A stretch of 64,000 bases of DNA. Source: Malassezia japonica. Lineage: Eukaryota; Basidiomycota; Malasseziomycetes; Malasseziales; Malasseziaceae. Position numbers and translations under genes: made by a program. Of this stretch, positions 30,165 through 40,346 are shown piece by piece. How positions within the stretch are numbered: position 1 is the stretch's first letter; each line of letters begins with the position of its first letter. The notes beneath the pieces were generated by a model that was given only the letters and a program-made list of their open reading frames with translations, had not been told where the DNA came from and made no database searches. The stretch covers positions 248,001-312,000 of the forward strand of contig NC_083370.1 of assembly GCF_029542785.1 (NCBI RefSeq). Reading direction: 5' to 3'.

Positions 30165-30966
30165 ATGCCGGTGGGCCATCAATTTAACCCGTACACCTCG
30201 AACGGTGGTTCGATCTTGGCGATTCATGGAGAGGACTACTGCGTGATTGCTGGCGATACGCGCCAGTCGGAAGGATACAACATCCAGACGCGGCACAAGC
30301 CCAAAGTTTTTCGTCTGTGCGTAGCTTCACTAACGCAGTACGGACAAGGCGACGCTTGCCACGACCGGATTTGCTGCGGATGCTGAGGCACTGGTCGCCC
30401 GTGTGCGCCAGCGTCTGGAGCTCTACCAGTACGCGCACAACGCCTCGATGCCGCTGCACTCGATCGCACGTATGCTCTCGACCATTCTGTACAGCAAGCG
30501 GTTCTTCCCTTACTACGTCTACAATATCCTCGGTGGCATCGATGAGCAAGGCAAGGGTGCCGTATTCAGCTACGACCCCGTCGGCAGCTACGAGCGCCAG
30601 GTCTGCAACGCCAGCGGCGCCGCGCAGGGCCTGATCCAGCCGTTCCTCGACAACCAGGTCATGTTCAAGAATCAAAACTCCACGCCCGAGCGCAAGGTGC
30701 CCGAGCCGGGCCATCTGAGCCTGCAGGAGACGCTGCGGATCACCACCGACTCGTTCACCTCGGCCACCGAGCGCGAAATCGAGGTTGGCGACGGACTTGA
30801 AATGTATGTCGTGCGCGCGATGGGCAAGAAACCGGAGGGCGAGCAGCGCGCGCGCGCCGCGGATATTAACCTCGAGGAGCTCGGCGCGGTGGAAGCGGTC
30901 GGCGGCGAGGACGCATACACGCCGGGCGCCTGCATGGTCATCCGCCGCGAGCTCAAGAAGGATTAA
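30165..30966 (+). CDS. PRE7: 20S proteasome subunit beta6
   Basis: 259 aa, exons 30165-30316 and 30339-30966; the 22-nt intron has a rare GTGCGT donor. Starts MPVGHQFNPYTSNGGSILAI, then GEDYCVIAGDTRQSEGYNI. Splicing gives PKVFRLTDKATLATTGFAAD. FPYYVYNILGGIDEQGKGAV is the conserved beta6 core. Beta6 (PSMB1/Pre7) is a non-catalytic beta-ring subunit, and no Thr1 active site follows the short N-terminus. DSK2, a proteasome shuttle, follows on the same strand. Confidence 0.94.
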
Positions 30967-31142
30967 CGTAGAATAGATTAGGATCACAGATATGTCAAAA
31001 GGGTGCGGATGCGAACAGTCATAGACACGCGCGGTGCGTCGCCGGCCCCGCTCGTGCTCTTGCACGGGCTTCGATGGTGCCTGTTTCTCGGCCGAACTGA
31101 GAGCCGCCACTGCACAGGCCGTTCTCCGCATCGCTCACCACG

Positions 31143-32383
31143 ATGGCAACCACCGACGTGAACGAGGACAATGTGGCGCTGACCGTCAAGGGTCCTAGCG
31201 CTCTGAAGCTCACAGTCCATGTTACGCTGGACATGACCGTTCTGCAGCTCAAGCAGAAGATTGAGGAGGCGGACAACGCATTTCCGAAGGAGAGGTACGT
31301 TCTTCCTAGCTTACCTCGCAGCCAGCGTCTTATCTACAGTGGCAAGGTCCTGAAGGATGAAGAGACGCTCGAGTCCTACAAGGTCCAGAATGGCCGTACG
31401 TACCTCGGCTGACCCAGACACCGTCCATATGGTGCGCTCCGCAGCGCGCCCCAGTGCGCCAAGCAGCGGTGCGCCGAGCACCCCGGCCGCGGACCCTGCC
31501 GCGGCGTCGCGCGCGGCCGAGTCGCAAGGCATCCCCTCGAGCTTCGCGGCGGGCCAGCAGTTTACCAACAACCCCCTCTCGGCGCTGAACCGGGCCGACT
31601 ATGCCGGGCCGCAGATGGCGAGCCTGATGAACGACGCCGGGGGCATGTTTGGCAACTTTGGCGGAATGAACCCTCGCGACCCGAATGTCATGATGGGCAT
31701 GATGCAGAACCCCGAGTTTCTGCGGCATATGCGCGACATGCTCGGCCAACCGGAAGTGGTCGACCAGATCATTGCAAGCAACCCCCAGATGCAGGCGATG
31801 GGGCCGCAGATGCGTGAAATGCGTACGTCGTTTCGCTAACCCAGTGCGCTCGGAGCAGTTCCGCGAGATGATTACCAACCCCGAGCACATTCAACGCATG
31901 GCGCAGCTGTCGCAGCAGATGGGCGGCCTCGGCGCGCCTGGCGCTGCGTGGCCCCCACCTGGTGCGTTTGGGCAAGGCGAGAGCACGGGCGAAAATGGCA
32001 GCCGCGGTACAGAGTCGGGCAACGCGCCACCGAACCCCCTGGCAGGCCTCGGCGGCCTCGGCGGTCTCGGTGGCCTCGGTGGGCTCGGCGGTGCCGGTGG
32101 TGCCGGCGGTGCCGGTGGTGCCGGCGGCGACCCGATGGCAAGCCTTGCGCAGCTGCAGCAGCTCCTCGGCCAGCCTGGTGCCGGCGCAGGTGCGAATCCC
32201 TTTGCGGGCCTCGGTGGAGCCAACGCCGCGCCCGCCGACAGCCGCCCGCCGGAGGAGCGCTTCGCGACGCAGCTCGAGCAGTTGCAAGGGATGGGTTTCT
32301 ACGATGCGAGTGCCAACATCCGTGCGCTGCTGCTCAGCGGCGGCAGTGTCGAAGGCGCGGTTGGTGTGCTGCTCGGCAACTAG
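31143..32383 (+). CDS. DSK2: Ubiquilin/Dsk2 proteasome shuttle
   Basis: 389 aa, exons 31143-31294, 31322-31395, 31418-31822, 31845-32383; introns 27, 22 and 22 nt. The N-terminal ubiquitin-like domain is completed across two introns (FPKERQRLIYSGKVLKDEET, then VQNGHTVHMVRS). STI1-type segments follow (MMQNPEFLRHMRDMLGQPEV; REMITNPEHIQRM), then a Gly-rich linker, and a C-terminal UBA domain (FATQLEQLQGMGFYDASANI...EGAVGVLLGN). The UBL docks on the proteasome and the UBA binds ubiquitin chains. The 27-nt first intron is stop-free and a multiple of three. Confidence 0.95.
32047..32130 (+). repeat. GGL/GGA triplet-codon minisatellite in DSK2
   Basis: Nine-base units alternating between a Gly-Gly-Leu type (GGCCTCGGC) and a Gly-Ala-Gly type (GGTGCCGGC), about nine units, encoding the flexible Gly-rich linker between the STI1 region and the UBA domain. 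Confidence 0.8.
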
Positions 32384-32477
32384 CGCAGGTAGTTTGTGAA
32401 ACATGACTGTCGCACGTACATACTATCATTGGCTCAGAGCATGAACAGTGCCGAGGATACAAATATTACGGGCTAGC

Positions 32478-33319
32478 TTACAGGTCGGCGGGCTTCTCCT
32501 CCGAGTTGATGGTAAGGAAGAGCTTGCCGTCCTTCCAGTGGGCCTGGACCTGGCGGAGGTCCTTGACGACCCAGTCGGCACCGTTGGCCCACATGCGCTT
32601 GCCATCGTGAGTCGTCTCGAGACCGAGGACACGCGCGCCAGCGCGCTTGCCGCTCAGCACGCCCGCAGGGGCGTCTTCGACAACGATCACGTCCTTGATG
32701 TCAAAGCCGCTGGCCTTGGCACCGGTGAGGTAGGGCTGGGGGTCGGGCTTGCCCTTGGACACGTCGTCCGACGAGATGAAGACCTTGGGAGCATCCGCAA
32801 CCTTGGTCGAGAGGAAGGCGCGGCGGGCGTAGTCACCCGTAGCGCTGGTCACGATCGACCAGCCGGCCTTGCCGGGCTCCTGCGAGGCACCCGCGTTGAT
32901 CTGGGCCAGGAGGTCCTTCACGCCCGGGAGACCGACAATGCTGCCCTGGGGGTCCTCAGCGGTGGGGGTCGAGGTCGACTTGGAGCGGTTCTCGTCCGAG
33001 ATCTCAATGATGCGCTCCTCGAAGCGGATCGCCTCGGCCAGAGCCTGCTCCTTGGAAAGCTGGGGGAGACGCTCCTCGAGGTTCTCGACGGTGCGCTTGC
33101 CGTGCGAGTTATGGAGCTGGCGTTAGCAAGCCAAGACGTAAAGTACGTACCAGGTCATCGAGGTCCATGTTGTACTGCTTGGCGAACTCGACCCACACGG
33201 CGCTGAGGGCAGCGGTGGAGCTGATGAGCGTCTGCGAGATTAGCATGGTCCATGCACAGTGTACGTACGCCGTCCATGTCGAACAGGAGGCCTTGAACTT
33301 GAACTTCTTGAGCGGGCAT
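32478..33319 (-). CDS. GPP1: Glycerol-3-phosphate phosphatase (HAD family), copy 1
   Basis: 256 aa, exons 33269-33319, 33151-33231, 32478-33116; introns 37 and 34 nt, both of the longer class. The HAD nucleophile motif LLFDMDGTLISST is rebuilt across the first intron. WSIVTSATGDYARRAF carries motif II. DVSKGKPDPQPYLTGAKASG is motif III with its Lys, and VVEDAPAGVLSGKRAGARVL is motif IV. This is the Gpp/Rhr2 pattern: dephosphorylation of glycerol-3-phosphate for osmotic and redox balance (2-deoxyglucose-6-phosphatase is the near alternative). It has a tandem paralog upstream (33975-34829). Confidence 0.9.
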
Positions 33320-33974
33320 TTCGATGTTTCTTACGGGGTGGGTGGTCAAAAGATCGACGAGAATCTGGTTCTTTTATGGACGCACGGCGATGCAGGAGCG
33401 TCCTCGTACTGGAGTTTGTCGGTCGTGGCCGGCTGCACCTGCGGCTCGTCCACGCGAGTTGACAGGTACACCTCATGCAGAACTTTGTTCGGGCCTCCGC
33501 ACGCCGCTCAATGACGATTATTCCCCTGACAAATCATGCACCTGGGCTACACGTGGAAAATCGCCTGCTCCACTGTCGTTTGATTGGATAATATCGTGCT
33601 CATCCATGCGCAAACCACGTGGATATGCAAAAGAGTGGCTCTCCTTGGCTCTGATGCAACTGCGGCGAGCGAGACTCGAAGCCCAACTGAGCGAATGACA
33701 TCGCCGATTGCGGATCTGTGCGTGAATAAAGTTGACCTAAGTGGAGGGATTCGCGTTCTATTAACCTGCTCGCTCCCCCGCCCAAGCCCGGGCCAAGCTC
33801 GGCGTGCGCCTAGGGGACCAATCGCCACAAAGCGCATCCCGATTCAGCCTACCGCAGCAGCACGGACAGCAGCACGGACTGCACCCACTGCGAGGACGTC
33901 GTTGGTGCATATCCCTCGCGACGCGCCGTGCAACGCCGACGCACTACAGCTACCGCAGTCAATTTCGTTGGCTG
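33320..33974. promoter_or_regulatory. Long upstream region of GPP1
   Basis: 655 bp between the GPP1 start and the end of its tandem paralog, the longest gene-free stretch in the window. It has a CACGTG (33550-33555), an ATTGG (inverted CCAAT) near 33579, and a short direct repeat GCAGCACGGACA/GCAGCACGGACT near 33856-33880. No credible ORF or tRNA. Such length is unusual here and suggests a regulated promoter (inference). Confidence 0.5.
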
Positions 33975-34829
33975 CTACGGCTTGGACTCAGAGTCAATGG
34001 TCAGCACAAGCTGATCGCCGTCCCAGCGTGCGTGCACCTTGCTGAGATCGTCGACGACCCAATCCGCGCCATTGTCCCACATGCGCTGGCCGTCGTGCGT
34101 GGTCTTGAGACCGAGGACACGCGCGCCAGCACGCTTGCCGCTCAGAACGCCGGGGGGGGCGTCCTCGACGACAATGCACTTCGCCATGTCCAACACCTTG
34201 CTCAGCTCCGCACCGCGGCGGTAGGGCTCGGGGTCAGGCTTGCCTTTGCTCACCGCGTCCGAGGTGACAAACACTTCCGGCGCGTCAGACACGCCCGACA
34301 TAGCAAAGGCACGCTGCGCATAGGCACTCGTAGCTGCATTAGTCAGATCGCACGTACCACTCGTCACGATTGCCCAACCGGCACGGTGCTGGGGGTTGGC
34401 ATCGCGGCCCGTGTTGATCTGTTGTGAGCCCAGGGCACGTACTTCGCTCAGGAGCTGCTGGGCGCCGGGCATCGCGACGATCGTGCCTTCGACATCGCCC
34501 GTCTCCTGCTTGTGCTTGAGCTTCTCCTCGGCAATGTCGAGGATGCTGCTCTCGAAGCGGATGACTTCCTTGTTGAGCTCCTCGGGGCTCAGGCTGGGGA
34601 TGTAGCGCGCAATGTTTTCCACGGTGCGATGGCCGTGGGCGTTGTGAAGCTGGGTCAGCACATCACACCTACCACGTCCTCCAGGTCCAGGTTGTACTGC
34701 TTCGCAAATGCGGCCCACACCGAATTCACAGCAGGCGTAGAATCAATGAGGGTCTTTGGTCAGGCGACGCAGACCTACCCCGTCCATATCGAACAGGACC
34801 GTGTCCACGGCTACGTCCACGCTCGGCAT
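33975..34829 (-). CDS. Glycerol-3-phosphate phosphatase-like HAD protein, copy 2
   Basis: 260 aa, exons 34779-34829, 34673-34753, 34358-34649, 33975-34333; introns 25, 23 and 24 nt. Exons 1 and 2 are 51 and 81 nt, exactly as in copy 1, and the intron positions match. HAD motifs: VLFDMDGTLIDST, WAIVTSGATSAYAQ (spliced), SKGKPDPEPYRRGAEL, VVEDAPPGVLSGKRAGARVL. The third intron has no counterpart in copy 1 and is stop-free and a multiple of three. The first two donors are GTAGGT, and intron 1 ends AAAG. Substrate may have drifted from glycerol-3-phosphate. Confidence 0.85.
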
Positions 34830-34906
34830 GATGATCGAGTCCAACACTATTCTTGCCCTCGTGCAATTCTGCCCAATTACGCGATTTGGTGCGCCAACGC
34901 TCGGAC

Positions 34907-34912
34907 CACGTG
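34907..34912. promoter_or_regulatory. CACGTG palindrome between GPP copy 2 and the methyltransferase
   Basis: ACCACGTGCGCA, in the 143-bp divergent spacer between start codons at 34829 (-) and 34973 (+). Confidence 0.4.
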
Positions 34913-34972
34913 CGCACCTTGTCTATTGCACGCATGTGGCCCCGTACTGTGCCCGCTGCGACCTGGAGGACG

Positions 34973-35928
34973 ATGCATTCGGTCGCACGGCGTGGATTCG
35001 ACTCGTCGGGAGCGAACGGTCTGTACGACCGCGCGCGCCCTTCTTGTATGTATTCGTAGCTAATGGAGATCCCGAGGAGGTCGTCGACCAGATGCTATCT
35101 GCCCCGCGGGCGAGGGGCCCGCTGCGTATCGCCGAGGTCGGCGCGGGCACCGGCATCGCGACGCGTCTGCTGCTAGAAGGTGCGCATTCACACGGCGGCC
35201 TGGCGCGTATGCACGCGTTCGACCCGTCGACCGGCATGCTGCATCACCTGCAGCAGTCGCTCTTTGGCACGCCCGACGGGCCTGGACTTGTCGAGAAGCT
35301 AAAGCTCGAAGGGAAGCTCGCGTCCGACGCGCAGGTGCTCATCGGCGAAGGCGCCTTTGACTCGTTCCAGGCCGGCGCCGATAACGACCTTGTGGTCATT
35401 GCGCAGGCCTGGCACTGGTGCCCCGACTTTGACCAGGCACTGGCGCACATTGCGACGCAACTGCGACCTGGTGGCGTGCTTGCGCTGGTTTGGAACCTGG
35501 AGGACCGCGACGCGGCGCCGTGGATCGCAAAGCTGCGCGACCTCTACGAAAAGTTTGAGGACGGCGCGCCGCAGTGTATGTCTCGACGCTCACGCAGACC
35601 GCCACATGGCCTGGAAGAAGATGTATAAGACGCCCAGCTTTGAGAAGTACTTTACCGAGCTGGAGCCGACGCACCAGCTGCGCAAGCTCCCCACGACCTT
35701 TGACGGGGTGGTAGACCGCATGCTGTCCAAGTCATACGTCTCTGTCCTGCCCGATGAGCAAAAGGAGCGCCTGGCGCAGGATGCATTCCGCATCTTGTCC
35801 GCCCCCGACAGCGAGACGGGCCGCGAGTGGATCGACCAAGAGGCCGGCGTCTTTGTCTATCCGTACGGTACAGGTAGGTTGCGTCTACTTACACGACAGA
35901 CCTGCACCTCTACCAGCGCAAAGCCTAG
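34973..35928 (+). CDS. SAM-dependent methyltransferase (methyltransf_11 type)
   Basis: 294 aa, exons 34973-35045, 35069-35575, 35598-35873, 35900-35928; introns 23, 22 and 26 nt. The first splice rebuilds NGLYDRARPSYPEEVVDQML, the usual opening of this family; the SAM loop is RIAEVGAGTGIATRLLL, then NDLVVIAQAWHWC and LRPGGVLALVWNLEDRD. The pattern resembles trans-aconitate/Crg1-like fungal methyltransferases; the substrate is unknown. The first intron ends GGAG after CTAAT, atypical here, but it alone joins the frames. The stop codon shares a CTAG with that of GAL83. Confidence 0.75.
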
Positions 35929-37974
35929 ACTGGCCGATAGAGCAGCGTCGTTACGTACTTGCGTTTGTAGCGTGTCACGGTGCCAATGGCCAGCACCCCG
36001 TTCTTGATCGCGCTCGCGGCCAGGTGATGGAGCACGGCGTGGTTCGGCGCGGGAAGCACGCTGTTGTCGTCGACAAGCGCCGCCGCCGTATTAATGCCGC
36101 CCATCGCATTCGCAGGCGACGAGTTGAGGATCACTTTTTCCAGCTGGCGGGGCAGGATGGGGGGCGTGGGAAGGAGCGCCGGTGCGTCGGCCGCCATCTC
36201 ATTATCGTGCAAAGCTTCCTCGGTCTCCTGGGCGACTTCCACGGCAGGCGGCACCTCCGACGTCCAGTGCGCGACTTCTGCGCCAGGTATATCGTCGCCC
36301 AGAACGTCCCATTCGCCGCCTCGCTGGTGCTCGGCATACGCACGCTGCTGCTTGCGCAGATCGTCCATAGCGCTCGCCCACGCAGGGTCGGCAAAGCGTG
36401 GGTCGTCGGCGGGCTTCAAGTCCGTATTGTCCGTCTTGGCATGCGGCGCGAGCGCCGTGTCCTGGTACCCCTCGCGCGAGTTGGGAATCTCGACATAGTT
36501 GACCAAGGTACCGTCGCCATCGGACGCCGTATTCAGTTCGTTCGAGATCCGCCAGCGGTCGTCAACCACAAACTTGAGACGGTGCGTGCCTGGGGGAAGG
36601 TAGAGCGTGCAGAGGAACGGCGTATTCGGCCGCAGCTGCCGCAGAGGAATCTTGCTGCGCCACTCGTCGGCAAAGGTGCCGGTCACGTACACCTTCTTGC
36701 CCTTGCCCCGCCACATGATGTTCACCGGCGTAAGGAGCGGCGCGTCGTCTGTCGACTCCTTTGCCGCCTCGGTCTCGACCGGCGCCATTTCGCGCTGGAG
36801 CACCTTCTCGGGCGCAGCGGGCGCCTCGGTGTCGGAGCCGGCCTTGGCCTCTGCCTCGAGCGGGACGCGCGTGACGAGCTGCGGCGCGGTATGCGTGCGC
36901 GTCAGGCGGATCGGAATGACTGGCGCATCGGCGGTAGGCTGCTCGACGTGCACGTCGCTACTCCCGGTCGTCGTGCCGCTGTACATGGGCATATTCAGGA
37001 TATCGAGCGAGTTGGGCGTCCCGACCGGCTGCTGCTCGGTCGCCGCCGGGATATTCGTCGAGGAGGTGTACGAGCGCGGGATCGCCGTCGGGATCTTGAG
37101 GTACGACGGGAAGGCGCGCAAGCGCCGCTTGCCGTACTGGCTGTTCTCTGACTCGGTCTGCGTAAAGTCGGACGACGCCGAGATCTCGTCCGTGGATGGC
37201 GCAGGCTCCGGCATCGCCGTCAGCGTGTCGTCGCCAATGATCAGCGAGGCGCGGTGGGGGATATTAATACGCGATCCGAACCCTTCGTTGCGCTGCTGCG
37301 GCGTGCGCTGCGAGTCCAATTCCTCTTGCAGCTCCGAGCCGCTCATGCGCGGCGTCAGCGGCATATCCGGCGCGGACGCACGCGGCGTCTTCATCGCCGG
37401 CTCTACATCGATCCCCTCCGTGTCGGTCTGGATGCGGGGGAAGCGGAATTGGGCCCGCTGGGTGTAGTTGGGGACGTGGCTCTGGTCATTGTCGCTGGGT
37501 GAGTAGGACGACGTACGAAACATGCTCTGCCTCGCTATCCGACGTGATGCTGCCGTGAACACTGTCACTGTACTGCGCGCTGGAGTCGTCGCGGTCCGAC
37601 GCGGGATCCACCAGGCTCATATCGCTCCCGGCTGCCCGCGTGTACGACGCGCCGGCCAGCACGACGCCGGGACGCTCCGCATAGTCCCATGTGTTGTGGT
37701 GGTGGTGCCGGGAGTGCGTAGGGCTCACATTTTCGGTCGATTCTTGTGCTCCCGCCGAGCCCGACGGCAGATTGATGCTGTGCGAGTACAAATGGCCGGG
37801 CCGATGCACGGTCACGACGGCCTCGGGCGACGAGTCGCGCGTATCGCTCGAGTTTTCCTTGGGGTTCGAGAGACCAGAGGAACTACGCTTTTCCCTCCTG
37901 CCGGACGATGTGCGGCGCCGGGTCGGCTTGGCACGCGCAGCGCGGTCCTCCAGGGCCGACGGCGTGTTGCCCAT
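35925..37974 (-). CDS. GAL83: SNF1/AMPK beta subunit
   Basis: 675 aa, exons 37517-37974 and 35925-37494; 22-nt intron. The MGNTPS start is a good N-myristoylation site. A long Ser-rich region is followed by a glycogen-binding/CBM48 domain (PVNIMWRGKGKKVYVTGTF, then DEWRSKIPLRQL and HRLKFVVDDRWRISN). The C-terminal ASC domain is ILPRQLEKVILNSSPANAMG with HHLAASAIKNGVLAIGTVTR. It scaffolds SNF1 kinase, localises it and selects substrates. A Mig1-type repressor, a classic SNF1 target, lies 20 kb away in this window. Length exceeds yeast Gal83 because of the disordered N-terminal half. Confidence 0.93.
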
Positions 37975-38034
37975 CGCTGCGCAGAGCCGGGGCGAGGGCC
38001 GGGAATGGAGGTGCGCTTCTCAGCCCACGCCGAG

Positions 38035-38442
38035 ATGAAGGTCCATGTGCGAAAATGGCACCCGGTGGCCTACTGGCGTACGTCGTGCCGCTGACGCAGA
38101 CTGGGACGTGCGCGATCCAGACGATGTGTGTGGTATCTGCCAGAACTACTTTGACGGCGTGTGCGGCGCATGCCGCGATCCGGGCGATGCGTGCCCGCTC
38201 GGTACGTCGCCCCGCTGACGCAGCTTTTGGCGAATGCAGCCACGAGTTTCATCTACACTGCATCATGAAGTGGCTCTCTGAGAAGCGCGAGCCGCTGTGC
38301 CCAATGTGCAAGCGCCCGTGGGGTACGTTGCGCGGCTCACCCAGTGGAGGCCACGCCGGAACACTTTCAGGACGCGCCGCGCGCGCCGCGTGCATCGGGC
38401 GCGCCAGGCACGCCTGCGGCGCCCAACGGATACCATACGTGA
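38035..38442 (+). CDS. APC11: Anaphase-promoting complex RING-H2 subunit APC11
   Basis: 113 aa, exons 38035-38077, 38100-38201, 38224-38322, 38345-38442; three introns of exactly 22 nt. Spliced sequence: MKVHVRKWHPVAYWHWDV, then DDVCGICQNYFDGVCGAC, then CPLAFGECSHEFHLHCIMKW and PLCPMCKRPW. The extra Cys residues of the APC11 RING-H2 are present. It is the catalytic RING partner of the APC2 cullin. The start at 38035 matches the usual MKV beginning; an in-frame ATG at 38005 would add ten residues. A Pro/Ala-rich tail of about 30 residues after the RING is unusual. Confidence 0.92.
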
Positions 38443-38525
38443 TACAGACATAGATACCCTGCGCGCCGCCGTGTCCCACGGCCGTGCTCCCCACCCGCCC
38501 GCCGGACGACCTCCCACGACACGAT

Positions 38526-38531
38526 CACGTG
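38526..38531. promoter_or_regulatory. CACGTG palindrome upstream of the kinesin-14 gene
   Basis: GATCACGTGCCG about 25 bp before the kinesin ATG at 38553. Confidence 0.4.
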
Positions 38532-38552
38532 CCGAGTGTTGTTCTCGACACC

Positions 38553-40331
38553 ATGCAGCCCAGCCAGCGAGGGCTGCCGGGGACGCACGCGCGCGTGCCC
38601 GCGAAGCGCGTCAAGGTCCAGAATGCACCTGCGCGGCGTGTGCTAGGCAACGAAACGAACCGCGTCGGGCGGTCGTCGCCTGCCGATGCGACGCAGCGCA
38701 ATGTCATGCACGAGCTCGTCTCGCTCGACGCGCGGCGGCGCCAGGAGGTGGAGAGCGAGGGGCGCAAGGCGCAGGCAGAGCAGGCGCTGCGTGCGCAGGA
38801 GTGGGAGGATGCGCTGCGTGCAGAGCGCAAGCTCGCGGCCGCGAATCGCGCGCCAGAGCCGGTCTGGCGAGGCTACAACGACTACGAGGTCGAGCTGCTG
38901 CGCGCCGAGCACGAGCAGACGCAGCACGCGCTCCAGGCGGAGATCGACCGCCAGCGCGAGGAAATTAAGGAGCTGAAACGCGCCAGGGACGAGCACGAAA
39001 CGGCGTACGATGCGATGGCATCGGCCAACACCGCGCTGACCGAGCAGGTCGCCTCGCTCGAGATGCAGCTTGCAACGTACGACGACCGCGCCCACGCACT
39101 GCACGCCGACGTCGAGGCGACGAAAGCGCGCAATAGCCAGCTGGAGCGCGATCTGCAAGCCGCCGAGACGCTGCGGCGCAAGCTGCACAACCAGATTCAA
39201 GAGCTGCGGGGCAATGTGCGTGTCTATGCGCGTGTGCGGCCCCCGCGTGCCGACGGCGCCCAGGCATTGATCAAGTTCCCGGACGCGATGCTCAAGACCC
39301 AAATCGAGGTCGTGTCCCACGCCGAGAGCGCGACTGGCGCGCCGACCACGCGGCAGCACGCCTTTGCCTTTGACCATGTCTTTTCTCCTGCCGCGACACA
39401 GGAAGACGTCTTTGCGCAGGTGTCTGACCTGATGCAGAGCGTTTTGGACGGGTACAATACCACGATCTTTGCGTACGGCCAGACGGGCTCGGGCAAGACG
39501 CATACCCTCGAAGGCGGCGCCGATGCGCCGTTGGGCGCCCACTCGCTCTGTGCGTCGGCGGGCCTGATCCCCCGTGCGATGCACATGCTCTGGGACGTCT
39601 CTGCGCGGCTCCAAGCCCAGGGATGGACTTACGAGTTTGAGGCACAGATGCTGCAGATCTACCTCGACCATATCTACGACCTGCTCGGCACGCCCGCGTC
39701 GGACAAGGAGAAGCACGAGGTGCGGCACACCGACGCGCACACGACCGTGACCAACACCGTGACCGTCCCCCTGTCTGGCCCCCACGAGGTCTTTTCACTG
39801 CTGGAGCGTGCCAAGAAGCGGCGGCAGGTCGCGTCGACGCTCATGAACGAGCGCTCGAGCCGGTCGCACAGCGTCTTTATGCTGCGCGTGCGCGGCCGCA
39901 ACGCGACGACGAACGAGACGAGCGATGCGACGCTCAACCTGGTCGACCTAGCGTACGTTGTCTCACTAACCCAGTGGCTCGGAGCGCCTTGCGACGAGCG
40001 GCTCGGCCAGCGACCCGACGCGCCTGAAAGAGGCGCAGAGCATCAACAAGTCGCTGAGCAGCCTCGGCGACGTGATCAGTGCGCTCGGCGCCGGCCAGGC
40101 GAAACACGTGCCCTACCGCAACTCGGCGCTGACGTGGCTGCTGAAGAACAGCCTTGGGGGTAACGCCAAGACGTACGTTGGCGCTCGCACTGACCCAGCC
40201 TCATGCTCCTTGCGCTGTCGCCGCTTGCGACGCACCTCAACGAGACGCTCTGTTCGCTGCGTTTTGCTCAAAAGGTGCATGCCACCCACATTGGCACGGC
40301 GCGTGCCATCAAAGGCACGAGCGACGCGTAG
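38553..40331 (+). CDS. KAR3: Kinesin-14 (Kar3-type C-terminal motor)
   Basis: 576 aa, exons 38553-39952, 39975-40172, 40199-40331; introns 22 and 26 nt. Residues about 50-215 form a coiled coil rich in Glu, Arg and Ala. The neck/motor boundary is [20 protein letters not shown], diagnostic of minus-end kinesin-14. The P-loop is GQTGSGKT (about 310), switch I is NERSSRSH, and switch II is LVDLAGSERL, formed across the first intron. The second splice joins GGNAKT to LMLLALSP. The gene is shorter than yeast Kar3, mainly in the tail and coil. The convergent BFR1 stop lies 15 bp downstream. Confidence 0.94.
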
Positions 40332-40346
40332 TTGTACAGTACCTAT

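Noticed and set aside
33584..34045. 153-aa plus-strand frame in the GPP1 upstream region
   Set aside because: No conserved feature, runs into the antisense of GPP copy 2, and composition is Thr/Arg/Pro-rich noise.
35754..37151. 465-aa plus-strand frame antisense to GAL83
   Set aside because: GAL83 has CBM48 and ASC domains; this frame has neither motif nor plausible start.
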